The notes under the pieces: model-generated
The model's input: only the letters and a program-made list of their open reading frames with translations
What the model was told of the DNA's origin: nothing
Databases searched by the model: none
Made by a program: the position numbers and the translations under genes
Shown here: in pieces, positions 45,501 through 56,669 of the stretch
How positions within the stretch are numbered: position 1 is the stretch's first letter
Layout of the letters: each line of letters begins with the position of its first letter
NCBI GenBank assembly: GCA_032433595.1
Contig: JASWJB010000053.1
Location: 109,435-173,434, forward strand
Direction: 5' to 3'
Source: Conoideocrella luteorostrata
Lineage: Eukaryota > Ascomycota > Sordariomycetes > Hypocreales > Clavicipitaceae
DNA: 64,000 bases

Positions 45501-48500
45501 TTGTTAGGTTGAGGCTGTCTCGGCATCTAGTCAACTAATGCGGCAGGCATGTAGGTAGTTAGAGCATCCGTGAATCGGTTTGTGCTGGCTGTTGTGCTTG
45601 CGGCAAGGGATGCTGCATGCACTGGATGATGAAATACCAACAGAACGCAGTTCAGGGAAACGAGCTCTGTACAACCACGCTAACCCGCGATATTTGTCCG
45701 TGACCCATGTGCCTATCTCTCGCGGTCATCCTACGGTATTGAACGCGCTCTTCGCATGGCATGTTGCTGCTACTGAATACAGTACAATAGTGTGTCGTGC
45801 TCCGTAGTTGGAGTACATACGTAACAGATACAGCATACTGATATCTTTAGTCATATCCGGCCAGTTGGTCCGGTCCGGTCAGCTTGCGACGCTTATCGTG
45901 CACTGGCCAACAGGGTCATACAGATATGCCTGCTTGCTGGGCCGGTATGTTTGCGCAATGGAGTCGCCAAAACGGGGCCCTGGAGTAGAATATGTAATGA
46001 GCTACATCCTTGCTGTGATGTGTCTACTGTCTAGTTACCCCGTACTACACAATACTTGTATCTAAAATATTCCACGGTTGTTGGTCCTCGTCGTGGTCTA
46101 CTCCGTAGTTTGAACGGTCTAATATTGTAGTGGCGCACCGGTGCCAGGACCATCGAAGGGCCCAACCTCCGAAAATGGAAGGTGCCGCCAACGGAACGTT
46201 TAGAAGAAGCATGCATGGAACACATCCATCATCTTTCGCCATCTCGACTTTATAGCCAATGAGGCAACGAGCTCTGGCAGTTAAACAAGGGTTCTCCTTC
46301 ACATGGCAATGCAAAATGGTGAAGATCCTCTAGCTTACGCAGTCGTCTATCCCGCCACCCCGCGAAATCGCCAGGGTAAGGCTCTAGACTGTTAGCTTGT
46401 GTCTGTGTGTTTGTGTTGTGCTCCGTTGTAATGGACATTAAGGACAGGTGGACTGCCAACTCAACCGTCATGAAGTTCTCGGTGAATATTGCGTCTGTTG
46501 CTTCCAAGTCAACATTATGGGCTTTGGTTACTCACGCACTGTCGAACGTTGGCATTGGCGTTGCTGACGTGATATACTGTGTACAGATAAACCCCCTTGC
46601 CCCAATAATTCACCTACCTCACCCATCCAAGCGGTCCTCTTGGCTCCAAATTGACAACAAGCCACGTTTCCGGGCGTGGCATGAGAAACAAGGACAAATG
46701 CTTTGCCAAGAATCGTCTGATGGGCACCACAAGCTAATCCAACCACTCACTGTCCGAGGTTCTCGATGATGGCAATTGCGACCACTGGCTAGCCCCACTG
46801 TGGCCAAACCAAAAAGGCTTTTTGGGCCGGGCGTGGTTCCTCATCGTGGATCTGGCCCTTCTATTACCTTGCAGGCTACGGAGTACGGAGCACGTCGCGC
46901 CATGGTGAGTGCTAAGGATACCATTACGTCGTATTGTAGAGAGCTAGGCTGCGCCGGTAGTCAGGCGTAGGTTGCTTAAACTCGTGGGCTATCCCACTAG
47001 CAGCCGGTTTTAGATGTGACCGTGAGCAATAGCTGTGTGGGAAGCAATGAGGCACAGCCGGGGTGGGTGACGCAGATGGCCCAGACAGAAAAGCAAGGGT
47101 CGTGAGGAGCAGCAAGATAAGCTCTTCTCCGCACGCGGGCGGCTCCAGGCGACCAATCGATCCATACCATATAGTGCTGATTATAGGTGGAAAAGTACGG
47201 AGTAGGTGGTTTACGAAGTGATATCTGTTGACCTGGCAATTTGGCCTCGTAAATTCGCAATACAGTAGTTTATCGTGTTGTGAATCTGGTTTTACCAGGC
47301 GTTATTTCACATGTCGTATAACTAACGAGAGAGATCAGGTTCATACTCGGTACTCCGTGCAATACATAGTACCCCACGGCCGCGCCACCAGCGTCCGCCA
47401 AGATCTGCCTCGCTTAGATGTTAAATAGGCTACCAGACTTCACTTTTCATGTAATACTAGTAAGCTATGCCCATGATGAATTTAATTTGCTAACGGGAAG
47501 GCTGTAACTAACTGTTGGTTCGGGCTGCTTAGAGACAGCATGTGGTCCCTTGTCTGCCCACCCATTTCGCCCGCCTGGCAAGGGCCAGGCAAAGTCCGGG
47601 GAGGGGGACTCATTGGAGAATAGTGGTCCAGAGCAGCACCACTAGGACGTGTTGTAAAAAGCATCAATTAGTAGCCAAGAGAAACAGCGTACCGCGCGGC
47701 GGGAGGGTGTGCGGCCAGCCAATGCGTGCTAGAACCACATTGAATATGGTGGATACTATACAAAATACGACGCGATACTCCGGCACGGGCGAGCAATATA
47801 CAAATGGCTCGTAAGCCCGTCAACCAGTCAACCCGTTAACCAATATCCAGTCCGCTCTGGCAGATTCGTGGAAAGAAACAAGGATGCTGGCTAGCTCTGT
47901 CCATTAAATAGCTTTTTAAGCGACTCATTTTTCCCACTCTGCGTCAGCTAGCGGAGAAGTCATCGCGACTTGTGATGGAACGAGGAGAGAAGAGCAGAGA
48001 GGAAGCCACTTGGGGAAAGTGGGCCATGCCCTACTTACTATCCCATGGTGGTGGTGCTCTAGCAGAGTAGAGGTCATTGAGAGCGAGAACTAACAGGGCT
48101 TCTAGAGACAGTCTGGTTGCAGTTGACGGTGACAGCCAATTCCTTCCATTATGCAATAGCTACTCCGTAAGGATTGTTGCTGTAAAGGATGGATGGAGAG
48201 TAGATAGAGATCGATGTTCTCCGTATTCATTTTCTTCGTACCGCATCTGACACACGCTCAGGTTGCTTCTTCTAGTCAGTCGTCTTTCGGTGGCCCCCAG
48301 ATCGATGGACTGGCTTAGGCAGGCTGATTGGCAAAAAGCAGGGTCGGCAGCCAACAACAAGCCATTGCTTGTTTCGATAGCCGTGATTGACCAGGGTTGC
48401 AGGAGCCTAGGACCACACACCCTGCCAAGCGCCCCGGTCCATGCTGGCAAGTCATGGAGTTCCAGAGTGCTGCAATAATCTTGGTACTCCGTACCCGTTT

Positions 48501-49613
48501 TTTCTTAAGCGCGGCCACGGTCCAGACGCTCGCTCAGACCACCTGTACGCTATCAACGTTATCTCTTCAGAGTACTCCGTAACTACTCCTTACCAGGTCC
48601 TTGGATTGCCTATAGCCCGTACTCATTATGGAGTACCATAAAATACAATAAAATACAATACTGTACCGTACTGTACTCCACCAACTGGTCATTTTTGGTT
48701 CGATTTGTTTTCATTGTCTGAGCTCTCCGCAAGACATTGGTTGTAGCTGTCAATCCTCCTAGGCCAAACACACTGCACGCCTCGTTCGCGCTGAAAATCC
48801 CATCATGATCGTTTTGCCTTTCCTTCCATGCCACATATTTGTCCTCGACGAACTAAATCGCGACCATGCTACCAGCTCACCAATCTCATTCCATGCCACC
48901 GTGCGGGCACGCAGTCCATATATTCCACTTTATTCGTGTCAGGGTTGCCGCTGTCTTATCTCGCCCCGGCTTCACCCTCGTAGTCGATATCCAGATCGCA
49001 CTAGTCGTCTTCGTCTGTTTCGACATTCAATGAATTTGCTTCATAGATTGTGCCGGCTTGAGATACTGGACAACCCATCACTCTGTTCATCCAAGCAACA
49101 GAGCAGCGTTGTCTCAACAGAACACCAGTCATGACTTCGGACACCCTCAGCAATGTCTACACTTGTCCACGAATTTGGTAGCTCCTGTTTTCTCATCTCT
49201 TGCAGTCTCCTCTTTCAGCCCTCTTCCCTGTCCACCCCTCCCCCAAATTGCCTCAGCCCCGAGGCCCAGATCTGAAGCCACTTTGGCCAAGCTCCTTGGC
49301 TCCGACTCCATAGTCTGTAGGTCCCACACCCCATGAATGAATCGTTCCTCAAGCCGGACCCCATAGAGTATTGGCATACTTCCAGAAGCCAGGCCTAATG
49401 CTCTCGTTCTCCTTAAAGATGGATTGTTCCCCCTCTCATGGGCTTGACTTGCTCTGTTCTGTCTTGTAGTATTCCAGTCCTCGCAATTTTTTAAATTTTT
49501 TTTTGGTCTTTCTCCCTCAACGCTTCTTTCATCCTTGAGCTGCCGCACTTCTGTTGCTTCGCATAATTTACAAACAGAGGCGCTCAGTTGGCTAATATTT
49601 CTACGCCGGCATC
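42504..49613. other. Gene-poor 7.1-kb intergenic region
   Basis: No convincing gene. Two overlapping minus-strand frames at 42819-43121 and 43072-43287 read like protein sequence but lie in different frames, without a clear splice join; they could be a decayed gene. The stretch is rich in TACGGAGTA-type micro-repeats (about 45797, 46100, 46876-46888, 47195, 47348, 48161-48169, 48485, 48572 and others). A double AAAATACAAT repeat lies at about 48640-48659, followed by a CTGTAC repeat. From about 49150 the sequence is C/T-rich and serves as promoter and leader of the amino-acid permease. Confidence 0.5.
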
Positions 49614-51606
49614 ATGTCGTCCAAAGATGAGGGCATCGACGCCAGCGTCGTGGAGAAGGGCCACACCACGACCATGGAAGGCACTTCTCATGTCATTGGC
49701 ACGGAAGAAATCGCTCGCAATCCTAACTTCATGACTCGAAATGGGTTGAACCTAGATTCCTTCAAGAAAGCCCATTATGGCAAAGGTAACGTGGAGCTAG
49801 AGCGTCCCATGAGTGCGAGACATCTGAATATGATTGCCATTGGCGGTTCCATTGGAGCTGGTTTCTTTGTAGGCTCCGGTGGTGCATTGGCAAAAGGTGT
49901 AAGTCCAACAATCCCCTAACACAAGCTTTCTCTCGATCGGTCAGCTGGCTTGCTTCCCGCTGTCCCGTAATTCTTTAACTGACAAGCCGTTTTGCAGGGA
50001 CCCGGTACCCTTTTCGTTGATTTTCTGATCATCGGTATCATGATGTTCAATGTTGGTTCGTAGCCCCTAAAAGTTGCCCTTTTTGAATCGACCACTAGAT
50101 CTCTTTCACGGGCTTCTTCGCGATAAGCTAACAACTACTCTATCCCACAGTGTACGCTCTCGGTGAACTCGCCGTCATGTTTCCCGTCTCCGGTGGCTTC
50201 TATACATACTCGTCTCGCTTCATTGATCCTTCCTGGGGCTTTGCCATGGGTTGGAACTACGTTTTCCAATGGGCTGCTGTTCTTCCACTCGAATTAACGG
50301 TTTGCGGCATCACTGTTCAGTATTGGAACCCAGATATCTCCGTCGGCGTTTGGATTGCTGTCTTCCTTGCCGCCATTATCATCATCAACATGTTTGGCGC
50401 ATTGGGGTATGCTGAAGAAGAATTTTTCTCTTCCGTCTTTAAACTGTTGGCGACCGTCATATTTATGATTATTGCTTTCGTCCTTGTCTTAGGCGGTGGT
50501 CCTAAGGATGGTCGATACAATGAGTACTGGGGTGCTAGATACTGGTACGATCCTGGTGCTTTCAAAAACGGCTTTAAAGGCTTCTGTTCCGTTTTTGTTA
50601 CGGCTGCCTTTTCATTCTCCGGAACTGAGTTGGTCGGTCTTGCTGCTGCAGAGTCGAAGAATCCAGTCAAGTCCTTGCCCAGCGCCATCAAGCAAGTCTT
50701 CTGGCGTATCACTGTCTTCTATATTCTTGGTCTTTTCTTTGTTGGTCTTTTGATCAGAGCCGATGACCCTGCGCTTATTTCGTCCCAGGCCTTCAGCGAT
50801 GTTAAGGCCTCGCCATTCGTTTTGGTTGGCAAGTATGCCGGTCTTAAGGGATTTGACCACTTCATGAATGTTACCATCTTGGTGTCAGTCCTGTCCATCG
50901 GTGTTTCTGGTGTCTATGGCGGCTCTCGAACCCTGGCTGCCTTGGCCCAGCAAGGTTATGCCCCCAGACTCTTCACCTATATCGATAAGTCTGGTCGTCC
51001 TCTTCCGGCCGTCATCGCTCTTCTTCTTTGTGGGTTGCTTGGTTTTGTATCCTTGAATGCGCAGGGTCCTGTTGTCTTCGACTGGCTTCTAGCTTTGTCA
51101 GGTCTAGCCGCTCTGTTCACCTGGGGATCAGTCTGTTTGGCGCACATCCGCTTCCGCAAAGCCTGGAAATATCACGGTCATACCTTGGACGAGATCCCAT
51201 TCAAGGCGATCGGTGGGGTCTATGGTTCTTGGATCGGTCTTATCCTTTGCGTGCTCGTCCTCATTGCTCAGGTGAGAATGCTTTTTTGCTGTAGTCCCGT
51301 CAACCTATAGCACACTCCGTGTCTAACTTCCTCATCTATTTTTAGTTCTACACGGCAATTGTAGCCCCGCCTGGCTCAGATGGCATGGGTACTGTTGAAG
51401 GCTTTTTCAAGTCGTACCTTGCTTTCCCCGTTGTTATGTTCTTCTGGGCTATCGGATATCTGTGGAAGAGAACCGGTTGGCTCCGAATTAGCCAAATGGA
51501 CGTTGACACTGGCCGACGCGAGCTGGACTGGGATGAAATCAACGCCCACCGCGCCAAGGTTGCATCGTGGCCGGCGTGGAGACGTATCCTTCACCACACA
51601 TTCTAG
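49614..51606 (+). CDS. General amino-acid permease (yeast AAP / AAT family)
   Basis: Four exons: 49614..49898, 49998..50055, 50151..51271, 51346..51606, giving 574 residues. It is a twelve-span plasma-membrane amino-acid/proton symporter of the APC superfamily. The family core starts at ARHLNMIAIGGSIGAGFFVG (segment 1), followed by GPGTLFVDFLIIGIMMFNVV and YALGELAVMFPVSGGFYTY. The conserved FCSVFVTAAFSFSGTELVGL and AAAESKNPVKSLPSAIKQVF lie in the middle, and ASRTLAALAQQG-like sequence (here SRTLAALAQQGYAP) before segment 9. The C-terminus LDWDEINAHRAKVASWPAWR is the typical cytosolic tail. It resembles filamentous-fungal general permeases (Gap1-like); specificity is not determined. Introns are 74-99 nt, GT-AG, and joins fall within conserved motifs. 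One AGATAA-type GATA site (TTATCT near 48956) lies upstream, compatible with nitrogen control but weak evidence. Confidence 0.92.
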
Positions 51607-53111
51607 ATTAGCCAGGCCGAACTGAATTGAACGGTGGTGGTTTGGTTTGACTTTTTCTATGCTTGTTTCCTTTTTTTTTTTTCCTCTCGAGTTGTAAAAC
51701 CCGCTCGCATACCGACCAAAGAAGAAACTCCGGTGTTATAATAATAGCACATGATTATTATGCCCACAGAAGCAGGTTTTGGTCAATCAGTTGGCGGCCA
51801 TGATCTGCTCCTGCGGACAGGCACATCTGCTGTACAAGATTAGTTCTTAGATACCACGTCGAGATGATTCCCAAATAAGACCAGTGTGAAATGATACATA
51901 TTCATATTTGCACTTATACTCCTTTGACCCGCTATGTCCGAAAGACAAACTACCACGATGTGCATTGGTGAACAGGCAACAATTGTGCCGGTGTGGGAGT
52001 CGTCAGAGTGTTTCAAAACAACGAAGAGTGTATGTGTTTGCACTAACTTGTGCGGCATAGTTCAAATTTCTAGTTATGATAGAGCCGTGTGACTATGTTT
52101 GGTTCTTATTGTTTAAGTAAGCTGGTGGCAAGCAGTTGTCAACTGCGCCTTAATAAACTGGGGCCCGCATGTCTGCGCGCGCCCTTGATGATGTGCTGTT
52201 TGTTGGACATTACACAAACTGAGCTTGTTACGTAAAGTAAGTTTCCCGTATTCGGTTTCAGGCTTCCACAACCATTAGCAGCGAACTGCTGCTCTGGTTT
52301 TATGCCGCACTATACGCGATGCAAGCTGTTCACCTCTTCTAAACCCAACAATTCCATTAAAACCTACCATCCCACCACAATGTTAGCTTATCTTGTTTTA
52401 TTGGCTTTAGCACTTATCCAACAGATCAGCGGTAGCAAGCATGCTACCTAGCGAGTCATCTCTGTCCCACATATATTTTGCTCGTCGTACAAAGAAGCTA
52501 TGTGGAGCAACCCTTACCTCTGGTCTAGGATCAGAACCGGCAGGGGAAGGAGCAATGGAGTAGAGTCCACCCTGTACCACGATGCATCAGGGTTCCCCAG
52601 ATTGTGCATCCAATAGTGACGGTTGAAACACTGGTGGAGAGTCTTAAGCCCTCGCTTCAGGGCGGTTGCGAAGAACATCGTGACCATCTTGCACCTAAAT
52701 CACCCCCTGAGGGTTGTGTTGTGGACTATGGTGGAGCAAACCTTGGACGATTATTAATGCCCACTCTAGAAAGACTGTCTGCATGATGGTCTTGACTCTT
52801 GAGCCGATTCTACGTCCTGGATTGCCGTGTTAAACAAAATCAGCGCGGCAAGACTTGCAATCGCGTGCCTTCCACGGGTAGGTTCTAGATCGGAGATTCC
52901 CAAGCATACTTGTAATATTATCGTGACTTCAAACATCATGCGGTTCGTTCGGCGTTCACCACGCCAAAACTCATACATCCGGCTTGTGTTGGATCTAAGA
53001 AGTTAGGACATAATTTAGATGCGCAGGGTTTGCGACGAACTTCTAGTTGATGAGAGGCTCAAATATCTCCCCGTCCAATCATAAGACTCAACTTTCATCT
53101 CAATTAACAAT
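51607..53111. other. Convergent intergenic region
   Basis: About 1.5 kb between the 3' ends of the permease and the ARMH3-like gene. It contains a 13-T run at about 51669-51682 soon after the permease stop. Short frames (51840-52058, 52604-52786) show no recognisable similarity. No gene is supported. Confidence 0.5.
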
Positions 53112-55345
53112 CTATTGAGATTGTTTCTCTACCATTAGTCTCACATCTCCAACAGATACTCTTGCCATCTGTTTTAGTAGAGTTCTCTCGTCTGCTTCTC
53201 GAAAGTTATCCCAAGTATCCAAACCTTCTTTCGCCTGTATGCTGAGTGTTTCGTATCCTTGCTTTATTATTTCTGTGACCTGGTGAGTGGTCAGGTTGCT
53301 CGGCCTCTTCCTCGCTGATCCGCCACCTTCGGATATCATCTGCTTGTAGTGGGTGCTGACGCTGATCAGTGTGTCGATAGAGTTGCTCTTGCGTTTCTGC
53401 AGTCCGTAGTTCTTCTTGAACTTGGTCAGAATTTCTCCAGACTCGACAACTTTGTAGAACAAGTCATCATATGCAGCTGGAGTTGGCAGAAATGCTTCAC
53501 CGGCTGACAACGAAAGCGCCAGCAGGTTGACCACATGGTCGAGCAGCGTGTTTATATGAGACAGATCTTTCAGATCGGTGGTGTAGGTTGCTAAGAAACG
53601 AACTAAGGAAAGAAGAGACCTGAAAAATTCCGACCAATGGTAAACAAGCCTAGTTCTCGAGCGTGACAGGTACGAAATAATTCGCAACAAGATGCCCAAG
53701 CACAAAGTATACAGGCTAACATCTAAGCGCCTCCTCAGGTTATGATTAATTCCATCAATCATACAATCTAGAATGCTGGCGACGAGCACGCGATCTGTCT
53801 TCACCAACGGCAAGAATGGTTGCCGGTGTCTGCAGAGTCGTACCGAGGCTTTCACTTCGTCGCTACATATCCTCCTACAAATGATTGGATCTTCAATCAG
53901 CAAGCGGAATACCATGAGGTTCAAATGAGCGTAATAAGATGCCCGCTGTGACAAATGTGCATGTTGGAGCAAGTAGGATGTGAGAGACAAATAGCTTGCA
54001 ACTGGCCGTTCATTGCCGTTTTCTCCAGGTAGTGACACGAAATTGAAACAGAAAAGTTTGTTGGCATGGGAGAAGTCATATGTCGCCAGCAGAACGGCTG
54101 CGCTCTCGCCCGGTCTATATCATCAGCCTATTTGAATACCCAAGGACGCGGTTTTCCGTTACTTACTGGTCGGAGAACAGTTGCTTGGCAGTTTCAGCGT
54201 CGTAGACTGGCTTCTTCTCAGGTTTAGAGCCGCGGATTATTAGACCAAGCCCAATCAAATTCAGAGTATTGCTGAGAGTCCATCCCTCCGGTAGATCATC
54301 CTGGATATCGATATAGTCTAGCCGGAGCGCTTGACACGTGTAGCCAACACAGTGGATAATTTTCTGAATGGTAGTTTCGTTCACAAAATCGTTGAATCGG
54401 AGTCGATACGGATTTTGAAACTCAAATTTGTTATAGTTAGCGAGAAGCCCCAAAAGGATATATGGCTCCAAAACATAACCCGGTGTTGTCGAATCTTGCA
54501 CGAACTATGCGATACCTGTATGAGAAATTGTCCGGTAATGCGTAATGTGGATAGGATGAGTTTACCTTCATGACAGCTGGGAATAAGTCTCGTTGAATCA
54601 TGTATGTGAGAAGTGTCGTTTGGTATGCACCGGCTGTAACAGCAAGTAGCAACTTAATAGCTTTGTATCGGATAATCACTAAGCCCATTGTCAGAACACA
54701 GCGTCATGGTTACAGCAGTGGTGGTGCCCACCAATTTCTCCGTTCCGAACTATTGCATCCAGAGTGCTTATAAATTCGGTGAATATAGCGTCAATGTGGT
54801 CGAGTCCGGCCAAGACGGTGATAATGGCAGAGCTGGGATGTGGATACTTCTTAGATAACAAGCAGGCGAGGAAGATAGTCAGGGTCTGCGCAGCATTAGC
54901 ATTGAAGTTGATACATGTCTCAGAACATCGTCTTACATCTAATGCATGCAGAGGGGCGAGACCTTGACCGGCTTTCACGGCTACAATGGCCTTCCCAAAG
55001 AGTTCTCTTGTGCGTCCCTCAAATGACAGTACATCGGCCGGGGGGATGTCGTTTAGCAAAGTTCGCAGGCTCTGACGATCTGGTCTTAACAGGAAGAACT
55101 CCCGCCAGAAGCCGTCCGATTTCTCTTCGCCATCGTACTCGTCCTGGCAGGCGATATGAGTCAGTCAAGAAGCCAGATCGTTAGGCGTTTAGGACGCCGG
55201 TACCTGCAGCATGACAGACAGTCAGTCCCCAGTCGATACAGTCAGATGGGGAGTGGCAAACCTTGAACAGAGCTACGTATAGCTCTAATATCTTGGGCGT
55301 AAACACCTCTGGTGCAGGCTGACGAGTGAGCGGGGATGCCTCCAT
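53112..55345 (-). CDS. ARMH3-like protein (DUF1741 / UPF0588)
   Basis: Five exons on the minus strand: 55345..55262, 55143..54732, 54678..54566, 54504..54167, 54114..53112, giving 649 residues. It matches the DUF1741 family, which includes human ARMH3 (C10orf76) and fission yeast UPF0588. Human ARMH3 binds GBF1 and PI4KB at the Golgi; the role in fungi is inferred only. Markers: PKILELYVALF at the N-terminus, DGFWREFFLLRPDRQSLRTLL, VIIRYKAIKLLLAVTAGAYQ, PGYVLEPYILLGLLANYNKF, GESAAVLLATYDFSHANKLF and the helical C-terminal domain (ICRRICSDEVKASVRLCRHR). Joins restore these blocks in phase. Introns 2-4 are 52-61 nt, but intron 1 is 118 nt and looks like two complete introns in series (see findings). 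A short microexon in intron 1 cannot be excluded, though none with an open frame is seen. Confidence 0.87.
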
Positions 55346-56669
55346 GGGAAAACCGACGACTAAAACACCACCGTCAAGGTCAACATGTGCCTGTGTTGGC
55401 CACCATGGACTTGAGTCTGATGATGTGGGGTGAATTCGCTGTATCGTGCGAATGAAATGGGGCTTTGTTTTTGTTCGTCTGACGTACTACTTACCTACCC
55501 TACATTTCCCACTATTGTCCTAGGTTATATTCTCCGCCCGTCTTTTAACGCGCTTTAAATTCTTTCTTAGGCGCTCCGTATTTGCTGTGGTATTACTACT
55601 TATGTCCATATTACCACCCGCTCCGTTTATTTAACTACACGCGATGATGGTCTATCGTGAATATTGTGTCGAATGTAATAATAGTTCTTCAACCCCCCTC
55701 CCCCCTCACCCCCAGCTCGAGAAAAAGGACAATTACTCAACAGAACTCGCGTCTCGCATACAGGAACAGGTTTGAAGGATAAGATATATTTGCCGATCAA
55801 GGGCTTCGCTGCTTCTACTTCTCTTGGGCGCAATGGGTAGGTAGCTTATCGAATCTATCAAAAAAGAAGAAAAACAACAGGCCAGAGACGCATGCAGCCA
55901 TCATTTTTTATCAAAAGTTACCTTCCCGTTCATAACATAAAGCCCTTTCCTTGGGCATTGCCAGGCCTCTTTGAAAAAATTTGAAACAAACCTACCGCCC
56001 CATATTCAACCTATTGACGCCATACAAAAATGATATGTTATGGACAAAAAAAAGAATATGTATCCCACTCATAGCCTGAAAGATGAAATAAACCCAAAGA
56101 CGCAACTTGTCCCAATTACCGGTTTTCGAGTCCATGAATCAGACTTTTTATGCGCCTAGGCGCGAAATATACCTAGGTTGCAGCCCCGTCCTTGTTTTTG
56201 TATGATTGGTGCAGACCTTTGCAAATCCATGTCATGTTGATATACCGCTGAAGAGTTGTCACATCCTATCCACCTCTAAAGTGCATAGTGTTTTAATGTG
56301 CGGCTCTGGGGCGAGTATATCTTTGACTGCAAATCTTCCATTCACAGAACCAAGTCGCATGCAACCCAAAACAACGATGTCATACTCATAAGACAAAGAT
56401 CGGTTCCGAGAATTGATGATGTCGCCCACCCGTAGCTCGTCGGATTCCACAGGAGTTCGACAGAGAATAGGAAGATAGACGATGAAAGACAAGATATCAA
56501 CATGAATAAACAGGGGTATCAGAGATGAAAAATCGCAGGTACTAAGAAAAAGATATGTGCATGAAGTGTGTTAAATCAAGACACCATGCAGAAGCAAGCT
56601 AGAATTAGCCGTTTGATTGACGGTGATTCCAAGCACGCAGTCTACTGGACAAAAAACCATTGTTGGTTT
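55346..56669. other. Intergenic, ARMH3 upstream and CDC25 3'
   Basis: About 1.3 kb, holding the promoter of the ARMH3-like gene and the CDC25 3' UTR. It includes C-rich (about 55692-55713) and A-rich (about 55860-55878, 56046-56056) low-complexity tracts. No gene is recognised. Confidence 0.5.
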
